64,000 bases of DNA from an uncultured Prevotella sp. (GCA_900550035.1 URQS01000001.1:1-64000); one strand, 5' to 3'. Shown: positions 45,501-54,057, counted from the stretch's first letter. Made by a program: numbers and translations. Notes: generated by a model not told the origin, from the sequence alone.

Positions 45501-45568
45501 AGGGTGTTGACATCTTCAACCTTCCTTCTTCAAGAAGCTTAGGTCTGAACTTGAAGCTGAACTTCTAA
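42533..45568 (+). CDS. SusC/RagA TonB-dependent transporter (locus 2)
   Basis: A 1011-residue outer-membrane importer. The signal peptide ends at AYAQ (residue 24). A carboxypeptidase-D regulatory-like domain covers about 26-100 (HTVSGLVKDKEMGDPLVGVSV). The TonB box-like LGEVVVTAMGI is at about 102-112, followed by the plug (SLQGKSAGLQITPNSTGAGG) and the beta barrel ending in LGLNLKLNF. There is no STN domain, so signalling to an anti-sigma factor is not expected. The cargo is unknown: no glycan enzyme adjoins the pair. Its susD partner follows 52 bases later. Confidence 0.96.
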   Translation: MQKKLFLTVVMFLIGMLMTGAYAQTHTVSGLVKDKEMGDPLVGVSVSVKGTKNATMTDLNGNYTIQTAPNDILVFKYVGMKDAEETVGNRKIINVLLVPNAESLGEVVVTAMGIKRQSETLTYSAQTVGGKDVNDIKSINMINSLQGKSAGLQITPNSTGAGGSSKILFRGNKSISGSNQPLIVVDGVPTMTNTTSSQVASDYGGERDGGDVMSTINPDDIASITLLKGAAASALYGAVAANGAIMITTKSAMAGKVSVNVSSNTTMEAPMVLPEFQTTYGGGADGTLSWGDKLSTASKNYAEEFFRTGFTTNNSISLAGGNDNFKSYFSYGNVYSQGMTPENTYRSHNLNSKVDFKVLETIHVDFSAKYSNQYSKNQAAAGYLWNPLTGAYLVPRGTDWNYYKDNFEIYDAERGCNIQNWTNTKQQQFGNPYWMLNRQTPISERNRYEFGGSIKWDITPDLNIQGRMRYERGEDHFIHNAYASSVGDLYPMGRMKDNRYFSDQLYGDVLVNYNHTWGDWALTATAGSSFTKTKTSHVDLWGEGNKYKGPGDGNIYYPNIFTPNNYYGNMSTTDALNTEKRLNAVFATAQVGFKEAVFLDLSARNDWSSALAFTDGCSFFYPSVGASVLLNKLMPMGEQVNLFKLRGSYSIVGNDVPIYMSNLRYTLGSAGAVTAPDKAPFRTLKPEKTHSLEFGFDGTFFNNRLDLSFTYYKTNTKNQFFSVSAPYESGLRNRYVNAGNVQNQGFEFSAGWHQQFNDDFAWSTNFNISYNDNKIKELVEGLENGLTVASWSGAKVVLNEGGSYGDLYVRQIKRDEAGKPMKNDKGEPILMGDNIDEMKYAGNMNAKVNFGWSNTFHYKDFTLSFLIDGKFGGRVLSATEAALDGWGVSQRSADARNAGKVVVDGVEFDPQAWYTTVGASNFNSPYANEFYVYKGTNVRMRELSLGYTFRNLFGNGKNLTAALIARNLFFFYKDAPCDPDVSMGTGNGVQGVDIFNLPSSRSLGLNLKLNF

Positions 45569-45620
45569 TCATTGAGCGAGTAAAAGACTATTTTTACAAC
45601 CGTTTAAAACCTAAGGAATT

Positions 45621-47300
45621 ATGAAAAAGAAAAATATATTCGCGGTGTCATCAATGCTGGCACTGGCTGTGATGGGTGGCGGAATGTTAAGCTCATGCAC
45701 AGGCGATTTCGAAGATCTGAATACAAACAAGACGCAGGTGGATCCTGATATATTGCCATTCTCAGCACAGTGTGCCGAGCCAATGAACTATTGCTATCCG
45801 CCTCATCAGAATATGTTCCAGTTCTGGACCAACCTTACCATCGACCTCTATGGTGGCTACTTCCAGACTCCTCACGGCAACTTCACCAACTGCGATATGG
45901 GCGAGAACCGCGGACACAGTGGCGGTATGTACGAGAACTACTATCTGCACATCTTCAACAATACGCGCCGCAACATCGCCAGCCTCGACAAGCAGAATCT
46001 TGAAGGACTGGCTGGCACAATGCGCATCGTGCAGGCTGTAGGCACTATGCAGGCAACCGACGCCTACGGACCGCTTGCCTACTTGTCAATCATCAACGCC
46101 GAGAGCGAGTCGAGCTATCGTTTCGACAGCCAGCAGAAGCTCTATGAGTATATGCTCGACGACCTTGACAAGGCGATTGACGGATTGCAGAAGATGGACA
46201 ATGTAGAGAAAACTTCACTTGCAACATACGACACTTGGGGCGGGGGCGACCCTGCCGTGTGGGTTCAGATAGCCAACACAATGAAGCTGCGCATCGCTCT
46301 CCGCTTGTCAAAGCGCGAGAGCGAGATGGCAGCCGACGGCTACGACCTCAAGGCGATTGCTACTGCTGCCGCTGCCAATACCCTCGCCGTTTCGGGCAAG
46401 GACATCGTGGTTAAGGACCAGAGCAATGAGCTGAAGCGTATGTTCGAATGGCTCGACTGCGGCATGAATGCCAACCTCGTGACACTGATGGTGGGCATGA
46501 ACGACCCGCGTCTGCCTCTCTACATGACTAAGAACGCTGACGAGATTAAGAACGAGAAGGGCGAAGTGACAGCCAAGAACTCTGTATACTGCGGCATACG
46601 CTACGCAAGCGGCATGGCTCAGAAGGGTTCTGACGGATGGTATGGCCACAAGATGTCGCAGTGGGTTGGTGCTTACAACGTTCCGCTGCCTATCTTCAAG
46701 GCTGCCGAGTCTTACTTCCTCCTGGCTGAGGCTAAGTTGCGCTGGGGCATCGGCTCTGAGAGCGTTAAGGCTCTCTACGAGAAGGGCATCCGCCTCTCTA
46801 TCAAGAACGAGCTTGCATATAAGGGATCGTTTGCTGGCATCGAGAACATCAGCGAAGCCGACATCGACGCTTACATCAACGGCACAACCGGTCAGGCTGA
46901 CTATGTTGATCCGGGCAATTCGGCTAACAACTGCAAGGCTGTCAACCATCTCGGTGTGAAGTGGGACGATGCTGCAAGCAAGGAAGACCAGCTCGCACGC
47001 ATACAGACACAGAAGTACATCGCTCTCTTCCCGCTCTCTAACGAAGGTTGGGCTGAGCAGCGTCGTACAGGCTACCCGAAGTTCTTCGTGGCATTGGTCA
47101 ACAAGAGCAACGGTGCTGTCAACACAGAGGAAGGCGTTCGCCGCGTAATCTACAGCAGCAATGCTTACGACACCAATGCTGAAGGCATCAAGGGCGGTCT
47201 GGAACTCCTCGACAAGGAGAACACCAGCAAGAATGGCATCACTGGCGACAAGGGCGGTACTCACGTTTGGTGGGACAACGCCAATAAGGGAAATTTCTAA
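45621..47300 (+). CDS. SusD/RagB-like lipoprotein (locus 2)
   Basis: A 559-residue surface lipoprotein with lipobox LSSC and lipidated cysteine near residue 26, then TGDFEDLNTNKTQVDPD. SusD-like-2 features are FQFWTNLTIDLYGGYFQTPH, the TPR-like helices around YEYMLDDLDKAIDGLQKM, ESYFLLAEAKLRWGIG and QKYIALFPLSNEGWAEQRRTGYP. It caps the preceding SusC. A clear intrinsic terminator follows 20 bases after the stop, so the pair is a two-gene unit. Confidence 0.95.
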   Translation: MKKKNIFAVSSMLALAVMGGGMLSSCTGDFEDLNTNKTQVDPDILPFSAQCAEPMNYCYPPHQNMFQFWTNLTIDLYGGYFQTPHGNFTNCDMGENRGHSGGMYENYYLHIFNNTRRNIASLDKQNLEGLAGTMRIVQAVGTMQATDAYGPLAYLSIINAESESSYRFDSQQKLYEYMLDDLDKAIDGLQKMDNVEKTSLATYDTWGGGDPAVWVQIANTMKLRIALRLSKRESEMAADGYDLKAIATAAAANTLAVSGKDIVVKDQSNELKRMFEWLDCGMNANLVTLMVGMNDPRLPLYMTKNADEIKNEKGEVTAKNSVYCGIRYASGMAQKGSDGWYGHKMSQWVGAYNVPLPIFKAAESYFLLAEAKLRWGIGSESVKALYEKGIRLSIKNELAYKGSFAGIENISEADIDAYINGTTGQADYVDPGNSANNCKAVNHLGVKWDDAASKEDQLARIQTQKYIALFPLSNEGWAEQRRTGYPKFFVALVNKSNGAVNTEEGVRRVIYSSNAYDTNAEGIKGGLELLDKENTSKNGITGDKGGTHVWWDNANKGNF

Positions 47301-47320
47301 AACCTATAGCTGATAATTTA

Positions 47321-47353
47321 AGGGGCAGACCTTTCGGGGTGTGCCCCTTTTTT
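47321..47353 (+). terminator. intrinsic terminator after susD (locus 2)
   Basis: AGGGGCA pairs with TGCCCCT around a loop rich in C, T and G, followed by six T. The T run leads directly into the promoter of the next gene. Confidence 0.85.
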
Positions 47354-47366
47354 CGGCATTTTTTGT

Positions 47367-47375
47367 TACCTTTGC
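47367..47375 (+). promoter_or_regulatory. -7 promoter element of the HAD gene
   Basis: TACCTTTGC fits TAnnTTTG, 31 bases before the chosen ATG and only 13 bases after the terminator T run. Confidence 0.6.
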
Positions 47376-47406
47376 AGTGACGTGTAAAACCACAACGTCA
47401 TGCATT

Positions 47407-48045
47407 ATGAAGAAAATAGCAATACTCGATTTCGACGGCACCATAGCCGATACACGCCCCGTAATACTCAACACCTTCCACCGCACTCTCGACGCCATGC
47501 ACCTGCCACAGCACACCGACGACGAGATTGCTGCCACCATCGGATTGCCTCTGATGGAGGCTTTCCCCGTGCTCGAACCGATGGACGAGCGCATGGCGGC
47601 TGAGTGTACAGCCACCTACCGACGCATATTCCACGACGTGAATGCACAGATAGGCGTGCCCATGTTTCCGCACGTCGATGACACGTTGCGTCTGCTACAT
47701 TCGCGCGGAATGATTCTCACCATTGCTACAAGCCGCAGCCATCAGTCGGCTGCCGACTTCATCAGTTCTTTCGCCCTCGACGACATTGTGACATACATCA
47801 TCGGTTATGAGGATGTGAGCCATGCCAAACCCCATCCCGAACCCGTCTTGAAGACACTAAGCCACTTCGGCTTGACGGCTGACGACGCAGTGGTAGTGGG
47901 CGACACCCATTTCGACATTCTCATGGGGCGCAATGCCGGCTGCGCCACTATCGGCGTTACCTACGGCAACGGCTCGCGCCAAAGTCTTGTTGAGGCAGGG
48001 GCAGACAGCGTTGTCGACGATTTCGCTGATATATCAAGGATATAA
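47407..48045 (+). CDS. HAD-family phosphatase, phosphoglycolate phosphatase-like
   Basis: A 212-residue cytoplasmic HAD hydrolase. The nucleophile is Asp8 and the acid/base Asp10 in ILDFDGTIAD. Motif II is in LTIATSRS, the lysine in SHAKPHPEP, and motif IV in VVVGDTHFDILMGRNAG. A helical cap (about 15-85) places it with Gph/beta-phosphoglucomutase-type enzymes. The exact substrate is uncertain. The start is the ATG of MKKIAILDFDG, after a good promoter; an earlier in-frame ATG lies within the terminator and promoter sequence. Confidence 0.9.
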   Translation: MKKIAILDFDGTIADTRPVILNTFHRTLDAMHLPQHTDDEIAATIGLPLMEAFPVLEPMDERMAAECTATYRRIFHDVNAQIGVPMFPHVDDTLRLLHSRGMILTIATSRSHQSAADFISSFALDDIVTYIIGYEDVSHAKPHPEPVLKTLSHFGLTADDAVVVGDTHFDILMGRNAGCATIGVTYGNGSRQSLVEAGADSVVDDFADISRI

Positions 48046-48101
48046 GAGAAAGTGTAGGGAAAATAATTGTCCTTTTGTCTCGCTTACTCGGATTTTTGCA
48101 C

Positions 48102-48110
48102 TAACTTTGC
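48102..48110 (+). promoter_or_regulatory. -7 promoter element of pyrE
   Basis: TAACTTTGC, 35 bases before the ATG. A TTTTG lies upstream but with 24 bases between, longer than usual. Confidence 0.55.
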
Positions 48111-48144
48111 AAAGTAAGATAAAAACTAAAAAACATATATAATT

Positions 48145-48777
48145 ATGAGTACACTTAAAAAGCTATTCGCATCAAAACTTCTTGAAGTAAAGGCTATAAA
48201 GCTGCAACCCAACGACCCGTTCACATGGGCATCTGGTTGGAAGTCGCCAATCTATACAGACAACCGCAAGACTCTGGCTTATCCGGAGCTGCGCTCGTTT
48301 GTTAAGCAGGAGTTGGTACACCTCATCCACGAGGAATTTCCTGAGGCAAATGCCGTTGCAGGTGTTGCTACAGGTGCCATCGCACAGGGTGCGCTCGTAG
48401 CCGACGAGCTGTTGCTGCCTTACTGCTACGTTCGTCCGAAGCCGAAGGATCACGGCATGGGCAACCAGATTGAGGGCACTATCCCTGAGGGTGCAAAGGT
48501 AGTAGTTGTTGAGGACCTTATCTCTACCGGCGGTTCTTCGCTCAAGGCTGTTGACGCTCTCCGCAAGGCTGGCTTCGAGGTAGTTGGTATGGTGGCAAGC
48601 TACACATACGGTTTCCCCGTAGCCGAAGAGGCTTTCAAGGCTGCTAACGTGCGCCTCATCACACTCTCTGACTATGAGCACACCACAGCTATCGCAGCAG
48701 AGACAGGATATATTAAGAAGGAAGACCTTGAGGTGCTCGCTGAGTGGCGCAAGGATCCCGCTAACTGGAAGAAGTAA
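48145..48777 (+). CDS. pyrE: orotate phosphoribosyltransferase
   Basis: Converts orotate and PRPP to OMP in pyrimidine synthesis; a cytoplasmic dimer. The PRPP-binding motif is VVVVEDLISTGGSSLKAVDAL near residues 117-137. The family segment WASGWKSPIYTDNRKTLAYPELR is near 29-51, and VAGVATGAIAQGALVADEL follows. Length 210 is standard. The next gene begins three bases after the stop. Confidence 0.97.
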   Translation: MSTLKKLFASKLLEVKAIKLQPNDPFTWASGWKSPIYTDNRKTLAYPELRSFVKQELVHLIHEEFPEANAVAGVATGAIAQGALVADELLLPYCYVRPKPKDHGMGNQIEGTIPEGAKVVVVEDLISTGGSSLKAVDALRKAGFEVVGMVASYTYGFPVAEEAFKAANVRLITLSDYEHTTAIAAETGYIKKEDLEVLAEWRKDPANWKK

Positions 48778-48780
48778 ATT

Positions 48781-49233
48781 ATGACAACATTCGAAAGTTC
48801 CATACGACAGATACCATTCCCACAGCAGAACGTATACGACAAGCTCAGCGACCTTAACAATCTGCAGAAGCTCAAGGAACGCTATGAGCTGATGAAGGAC
48901 AACATGCCCGAGGAGGCTCGCAAGCAGGCAGAGAAAATCAAGGACCTGGAATTCGACCAGGACTCTTTGTCGGTGAATGTGCCGCCAGTGGGCAGCATCA
49001 AGTTGCGTGTGGTAAATCGCGAAGAACCCAAGTGCATCAAGTTTGAGACCGAGCAGAGCCCTATCCCGTTCAATTTCTGGATTCAGCTCCTGCCCGTCAC
49101 ATCTACTTCATGCAAGATGAAACTCACCATCAAGGCCGAACTCAATATGTTCATCAAGCAGATGGTGAAGAAACCTCTGCAGGAAGGCATCGAGAAGATT
49201 GCCGACGTGCTTCAGATGATTCAGTATAACTAA
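48781..49233 (+). CDS. SRPBCC-fold lipid- or ligand-binding protein
   Basis: A 150-residue protein with the START/Bet v 1-like (SRPBCC) layout: an N-terminal strand (FESSIRQIPFPQQNVYDKLSDL), central beta strands (SIKLRVVNREEPKCIKFETE, CKMKLTIKAELNMF) and a long C-terminal helix (KKPLQEGIEKIADVLQMI). It probably binds a hydrophobic ligand; the ligand is unknown. It is coupled to pyrE with three bases between, and the order pyrE, SRPBCC, argH is common in Bacteroidales. Confidence 0.85.
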   Translation: MTTFESSIRQIPFPQQNVYDKLSDLNNLQKLKERYELMKDNMPEEARKQAEKIKDLEFDQDSLSVNVPPVGSIKLRVVNREEPKCIKFETEQSPIPFNFWIQLLPVTSTSCKMKLTIKAELNMFIKQMVKKPLQEGIEKIADVLQMIQYN

Positions 49234-49243
49234 TAAATAAGAA

Positions 49244-49418
49244 GAGGACGTGTCAAAATAGGAGTTAGAGGAAGTTAAGAAGAAGTTAATCCATCTACGA
49301 TGGATGGAAGTTAACAGACAAATGCTTTATTTTCAGCAATTTATACATATGTCCGCTAACTTCTGTTAACTTCGGGCGAAGCCCAAACTTCTTTTAACTT
49401 CTATTTTGACACACCCTC
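49244..49418. mobile_element. 175-bp MITE-like element, copy 1
   Basis: Bounded by inverted termini of the type GAGG..GTGTCAAAATAG and CTATTTTGACACACCCTC. The inner sequence is also partly palindromic (CATCTACGATGGATG, CTTCGGGCGAAG). A second copy of exactly the same length lies at 63.5 kb in the opposite orientation. It has no coding capacity and is inserted between the SRPBCC gene and argH. Confidence 0.85.
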
Positions 49419-49439
49419 TTTTTTTAAATCTTAATAATA

Positions 49440-50780
49440 ATGGCAAGCAAACTTTGGGAAAAGAATTTCTCTGTTAATGAGGAGATAGAGCGCTTCACCG
49501 TAGGACGTGACCGCGAACTTGACATATACCTCGCCAAGTATGACGTGCTTGGCTCAATGGCTCATATCACCATGCTTGAGTCGATTGGACTCATGCAGAA
49601 GGACGAGCTTATACAGCTTCTGGCAGAACTGAAAAACATATACGCAGAGTGCGAGCGAGGCGAATTCGTTATTGAGGAGGGCGTTGAGGACGTTCACTCG
49701 CAGGTGGAACTGATGCTCACACGCCGCTTGGGCGATATGGGCAAGAAGATTCACTCGGGTCGCTCGCGCAACGATCAGGTGCTGGTCGACCTCAAGCTCT
49801 TCACCCGTCACGAATTGCGTGAGGTGGTAGAGAGAGTCGACGCCTTGTTCCGCGAATTGCAGAAGAAGAGCGAGCAGTATAAGAATGTGCTCATGCCGGG
49901 CTATACGCATTTGCAGATAGCCATGCCAAGCTCGTTCGGACTTTGGTTTGGCGCACATGCCGAGTCGCTTGCCGACGACATGCTCTTCCTTCAGGCTGCC
50001 TATCGACTCACCAATCGCAATCCCCTTGGTTCGGCTGCCGGATATGGCTCGTCATTCCCATTGAACCGTGAGATGACTACACGTCTGTTGGGCTTCGACT
50101 CAATGGACTATAACGTGGTGTACGCACAGATGGGACGTGGCAAGATGGAGCGCAACGTGGCGTTTGCATTGGCTTCGGTAGCAGGCACAGTGTCAAAGCT
50201 GGCGTTCGACGCTTGTATGTTCAATAGCCAGAACTTCGCCTTTGTAAAGCTTCCCAAAGAATGCACCACCGGCTCGTCAATCATGCCGCACAAGAAGAAC
50301 CCCGATGTGTTTGAGCTGATACGTGCCAAGTCGAACAAGCTGCAGAGTCTGCCTACGCAGATACAGCTCATCATGAACAATCTGCCTACGGGTTATTTCC
50401 GCGACTTGCAGATTATCAAGGAAGTATTCCTCCCCGCCTTTGCCGAACTGAAGGACTGCCTCGACATGGCTGCCTACATCATCGAGCGTATCGAGGTGAA
50501 CGAGCACATACTCGACAATCCGATGTACGACCCGATGTTCTCGGTAGAAGAGGTAAACCGTCTTGCTGCCGCAGGAACTCCGTTCCGCGATGCCTACAAG
50601 CAGGTAGGACTTGAGATAGAGAATGGCACCTTCCATGCCGACCACAACATTCATCACACTCACGAAGGCTCAATGGGCAATCTGTGCAACGACCGCATTG
50701 CAGCGCTAATGGACCAGACGCTTGCCGAGTTCCATTTCGAGCGTGTGGATGAGGCAGAAAAAGCTCTGCTCTATAATTGA
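49440..50780 (+). CDS. argH: argininosuccinate lyase
   Basis: Last enzyme of arginine synthesis, splitting argininosuccinate into arginine and fumarate; a cytoplasmic tetramer of the fumarase/aspartase superfamily. The signature GSSIMPHKKNPD is near residue 280 and contains the catalytic serine. The HSGRSRNDQV segment and GYTHLQIAMPSSFGLWFGAH carry other active-site residues. Length 446 is slightly short of the usual 455-460 but complete. The MITE-like element ends 21 bases before the start, so it may supply or interrupt the promoter. Confidence 0.96.
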   Translation: MASKLWEKNFSVNEEIERFTVGRDRELDIYLAKYDVLGSMAHITMLESIGLMQKDELIQLLAELKNIYAECERGEFVIEEGVEDVHSQVELMLTRRLGDMGKKIHSGRSRNDQVLVDLKLFTRHELREVVERVDALFRELQKKSEQYKNVLMPGYTHLQIAMPSSFGLWFGAHAESLADDMLFLQAAYRLTNRNPLGSAAGYGSSFPLNREMTTRLLGFDSMDYNVVYAQMGRGKMERNVAFALASVAGTVSKLAFDACMFNSQNFAFVKLPKECTTGSSIMPHKKNPDVFELIRAKSNKLQSLPTQIQLIMNNLPTGYFRDLQIIKEVFLPAFAELKDCLDMAAYIIERIEVNEHILDNPMYDPMFSVEEVNRLAAAGTPFRDAYKQVGLEIENGTFHADHNIHHTHEGSMGNLCNDRIAALMDQTLAEFHFERVDEAEKALLYN

Positions 50781-50786
50781 AAATTT

Positions 50787-50849
50787 AGAGTTGAGAGTTG
50801 AGAGTTATGATTAGTTTATAGCTGAGAATTTAGAGTTGAGGGTTATGAT
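50787..50849. repeat. two AGAGTTG heptad repeats, the second supplying a start codon
   Basis: AGAGTTGAGAGTTGAGAGTT followed by ATGATTA ends at 50813. A second, shorter copy TAGAGTTGAGGGTTATGATA spans 50831-50850. The ATG of the next gene is the ATG inside the conserved GTTATGAT end. Confidence 0.75.
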
Positions 50850-51405
50850 ACGCTTTTTTCTTCTATTCGTCATGTTCCTTGTTACGTCATGTTCGGATAG
50901 CGACTACGATTATTCTTCGCTCCATGCATACTTCTTGTTCGACAACGGTCAGCACCAGGATGCTACGCTACAGAGTGCGCTCAACCCATTGTCGCCGGGC
51001 GTGTTCTGTCGTGTCAGTGAGGGGCAGGAGGGAACTGTCACATACTTCTATTTCGAGAGCAATGAAGGACTCTCAACCAAGCAGAAAGCAAATGCCGATG
51101 ACATGCGTCGTACGCGTGCCATCGGTTTATATAACAAGACTGGTATAATTGTGGGCTACGGCAATCTCTCGTCGCCTGCCATACTATATGCTTTCGACTC
51201 GCAGTGTCCCAACTGCTACGCCGAGACCAACATGCTCAACAACAAGCTTGTCTTCACGTCGAACGGCATAGTGTCGTGCAGCCGATGCAAGCGTCAATAT
51301 AATCTTAACAACAACGGATTGTGTATCAATGCGGAAGGCAAGAAACTGATTAAGTATCGAGCCACATGCACCAATCCGCTTGGCATCCTCTCCGTAAATA
51401 ACTAA
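50845..51405 (+). CDS. lipoprotein with two CxxC motifs
   Basis: A 186-residue lipoprotein of unknown function. The signal peptide MIRFFLLFVMFLVTSC gives Cys16 as the lipidated residue. The C-terminal part has CPNC and CSRC about 30 residues apart, a zinc-ribbon or rubredoxin-like arrangement. Rieske-type histidines are absent. I choose the ATG giving MIRFF; an earlier TTG lies in heptad repeat. It is convergent with the receptor gene, with a shared terminator. Confidence 0.8.
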   Translation: MIRFFLLFVMFLVTSCSDSDYDYSSLHAYFLFDNGQHQDATLQSALNPLSPGVFCRVSEGQEGTVTYFYFESNEGLSTKQKANADDMRRTRAIGLYNKTGIIVGYGNLSSPAILYAFDSQCPNCYAETNMLNNKLVFTSNGIVSCSRCKRQYNLNNNGLCINAEGKKLIKYRATCTNPLGILSVNN

Positions 51406-51445
51406 AAAAAGGAATGTCGGACTTCCGTCCGACGTTCCTTTTTTT
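51404..51445. terminator. bidirectional intrinsic terminator
   Basis: An A-run, GGAATGTCGGAC, loop TTCC, GTCCGACGTTCC and a T-run form an 18-19-bp stem with one mismatch that works on both strands. It overlaps the stop codons of both convergent genes. A related GTCGGAC/GTCCGAC hairpin occurs near 61.68 kb. Confidence 0.9.
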
Positions 51446-53921
51446 ATTCCTCTACGCCGTTATAGTCCATTGGCATGTCGTTTTCGCTGCCTTGGCTCTT
51501 ATTGGGGCGTTTCTTCTGCTTCATATTACCGAAGTTCCATGTCAGCGTCATGCTCACGCGTCGTCCGCCGTGGCGGTTTATCTGGTGGCGTGTGAAGTTT
51601 GTGCCGCTGGTGAAGGTCTCGAAGCGACGTGAGTCAAGCAGGTCGCGGCAGTTGACCGATAGCGTAAAGAGCTTGTTGAAGAAGTTCTTGCGTGCTCCGA
51701 AGTCAATGCTATAATTGGCTTTGCGATAGCCCTGCGTGATGACCTGGCGTGCTGTGTAGCGTCCGGTGGTCTGAATAGAGATGTCGTATGGCAGCATGAG
51801 CGATGCCGTCATGCGGGCGTTCCATGTGAAGTTGTGGTCGGAATTGCCCGTTACGATCTGTCCGTCGATGTCGTACGAGAATCCGTTGAGACGATAGTAG
51901 TAGGCATTTGCCGACGTTGTGAGGTCGAGAATGCGCCACAACTTGTTCTTTACCGTCATTTCCAAGCCCGTCGACACACTCTTAGCCACGTTCATAGAGG
52001 TCTGGTAGAACAGTCCGTCTTCCTGATTCTTATAGCTTATGCGCTGTATCACGTCCGTTGTAGGACGATAGTAGGCGCTGACAAGAAGCGAGTGGTCGTT
52101 CCATTGCTTCAGATAGTTGAGCGAGAACGAATTGCTGAACTCAGGTGTCAGATACGGGTTACCGAACGATACGGTTGTAGCGTCGCGTGTGTCGCGGAAC
52201 GAGTTGAGCTGTCCGCCCCACGGACGGCGCAGACGTCGGGTATAGTTAAGCTGCAACTGCTGTGTCTCGGTCATCTGCCATGACATGAATACCGACGGGA
52301 ACAGCTGGAAGTAGTCCTTCTTGAAGGGTTGCTCGCGTAGCGACGCGTCGTGCTCCTGCTCCCATGTGTAGCTCTCGGTATTGACGCGCCAGTATTCGCC
52401 ACGCAGTCCGCCCATCAGGCTCAGCGCACCGAACTTATAGCTCAGTGTGGTGTAGAAGGCATGCAGGTCTTGCTTGTATATGAAGCGGTTGAAGAACAAT
52501 TTGTCCTCAGAGGCGTTAGTTCCGTCGAACGACGTATTGTCCATATACGATTCCTGCGGTGTGTTCTCGCGCGAGAAATTGCCGTTATAGCCAGCTTCTA
52601 TCTTGAAGTTCTTGGTCACCTGGTTCTCGTATTCGAGTTTCAGCTCCTTGCGGTGGTTGTTGATATGCTGTGGACGATACTGATAGCTGTACGTCACGTC
52701 GTCGATGCCCACCACTACGGTAGAGTCCTGATACCAGTTGTCGCCATTCATCTTCCAGCTGCTCAAGTCGGCAGTGAAGTCGATGAAGTGCTTGTCGGTG
52801 AACGAGTGGCGGTAGTTGAACTCGCCGTAGCGCATGTCCATGCCAGTGCGTGAGCGGTTGAGTCGGTCGAGCTGATAATTGTTGAGTCCGCTTGCCACGG
52901 CAGTGTACATATACGGAGTGTAGCTGTGGCTGTTTCCGCCTCCGTGCATGAGCATACCGCTGAGGCTGAAGTCGTCCTTTGTCGTAGCGTGCAGCGTCAC
53001 ACCGGCACGAGTGAAGAAGTTGTTGCCACGCTGCTTGCTGTCGCTGTCGTATGTCTGGTTGTACGTATCGCTGGTCTGCTGGCTCTCCATGTGTCCGGTA
53101 TTGGCACGATGGCGGTAGCCGAGGTTTATATAAGAGTCAATCAGTCGGCTGTTGTAGTTGACGTTGAAGCTTGTGTTGGCACCGCCACGAGTGTCGCCAC
53201 CTGCCTGCACCGAGCCGTAATAGCCAGCCTTGCGGTCTTTCTTGAGTACAATGTTGATGATACCAGCCGAACCTTCAGCCGAGAACTTAGCCGAAGGATT
53301 GTCTATGACCTCTATACGTTCAATGCTCTCTGCAGGCAACTGCTGCAGAATCTGCGCACGGTTGTCAGAAGTAAGTCCCGATGCTTTGCCGTTGATCCAT
53401 ACCTCCACGCTTGAATTGCCACGCAGCGACACATTGCCGTCGTTGTCAACCTCAATAGAAGGTATATTGTCGAGCACGTCCGAAGCCGCTTGTCCGGCAT
53501 TGCTGATGAGCTGACCGACATCAAACGACTTTCGGTCGACCTCCAGCTTCATTGTTGCGCGCTGTCCCGTCACGGTCACCTCATTCAGTTGCTTGGCATC
53601 CTCAGCCATATACAGCAGCTTGAATTGCACTTCACGCTTAGTGGGAGTAATCTCAAACTGACGTGTCACGTCCTTATAGCCCATAAAAGTAAGCGTCAGC
53701 GTGTACTTGCCGTCCTTTAGTCCCGACACGTTGAAGTAGCCGCCAGCATCAGTAATGCCACCGCCAACGAACTTGTTGCTACCTTGTTCAGTCACTTTGA
53801 TATTGACAAAACCGAGAGGTTCAGACTTCTGTCGGTCCAATATCTTGCCTTTCACAGTGCCTTGCGCCCATCCGGTGTAACCACACAGACAGAGCAGGAA
53901 GAATATTATAAAACGTTTCAT
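51444..53921 (-). CDS. TonB-dependent outer-membrane receptor-like beta-barrel protein
   Basis: An 825-residue outer-membrane protein. A signal peptide (1-19, GYTGWAQ) is followed by a carboxypeptidase-D regulatory-like domain (GTVKGKILDRQKSEPLGFVNI), a plug-like domain with VLDNIPSIEVDNDGNVSLRG and RIEVIDNPSAKFSAEGSAGI, and a C-terminal barrel of the OMP_b-brl_3 type (FGARKNFFNKLFTLSVNCRD). It has no SusD partner, so it is not a SusC. The substrate is unknown, perhaps a peptide, metal chelate or small ligand. The Fic operator lies in the gap upstream of its start. Confidence 0.92.
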   Translation of the reverse strand: MKRFIIFFLLCLCGYTGWAQGTVKGKILDRQKSEPLGFVNIKVTEQGSNKFVGGGITDAGGYFNVSGLKDGKYTLTLTFMGYKDVTRQFEITPTKREVQFKLLYMAEDAKQLNEVTVTGQRATMKLEVDRKSFDVGQLISNAGQAASDVLDNIPSIEVDNDGNVSLRGNSSVEVWINGKASGLTSDNRAQILQQLPAESIERIEVIDNPSAKFSAEGSAGIINIVLKKDRKAGYYGSVQAGGDTRGGANTSFNVNYNSRLIDSYINLGYRHRANTGHMESQQTSDTYNQTYDSDSKQRGNNFFTRAGVTLHATTKDDFSLSGMLMHGGGNSHSYTPYMYTAVASGLNNYQLDRLNRSRTGMDMRYGEFNYRHSFTDKHFIDFTADLSSWKMNGDNWYQDSTVVVGIDDVTYSYQYRPQHINNHRKELKLEYENQVTKNFKIEAGYNGNFSRENTPQESYMDNTSFDGTNASEDKLFFNRFIYKQDLHAFYTTLSYKFGALSLMGGLRGEYWRVNTESYTWEQEHDASLREQPFKKDYFQLFPSVFMSWQMTETQQLQLNYTRRLRRPWGGQLNSFRDTRDATTVSFGNPYLTPEFSNSFSLNYLKQWNDHSLLVSAYYRPTTDVIQRISYKNQEDGLFYQTSMNVAKSVSTGLEMTVKNKLWRILDLTTSANAYYYRLNGFSYDIDGQIVTGNSDHNFTWNARMTASLMLPYDISIQTTGRYTARQVITQGYRKANYSIDFGARKNFFNKLFTLSVNCRDLLDSRRFETFTSGTNFTRHQINRHGGRRVSMTLTWNFGNMKQKKRPNKSQGSENDMPMDYNGVEE

Positions 53922-53992
53922 ATATGTGTATAAGACGGATTAAGTGTAACGAATGTTTAACCAGTATGTATGATTTTAACAAAAAACAGGCG

Positions 53993-54057
53993 TTTTCTTG
54001 CCGATATCGGCAAGAAAATAGCTATATTTGCATAAAGTTAGTTAGTTTCTTGCCGAT
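53993..54057 (+). promoter_or_regulatory. operator/promoter region of the Fic gene
   Basis: A perfect 26-bp palindrome (53993-54018; half-site TTTTCTTGCCGAT) overlaps the expected -33 region. The -7 box TATATTTGC follows at 54023-54031. A single half-site TTTCTTGCCGAT recurs at 54046-54057, five bases before the ATG. This is a classic autorepression layout. Confidence 0.75.

Noticed and set aside
47341..47406. Upstream start for the HAD gene
   Set aside because: These codons overlap the susD terminator and the TACCTTTGC promoter box; the ATG at 47407 gives the normal family N-terminus.
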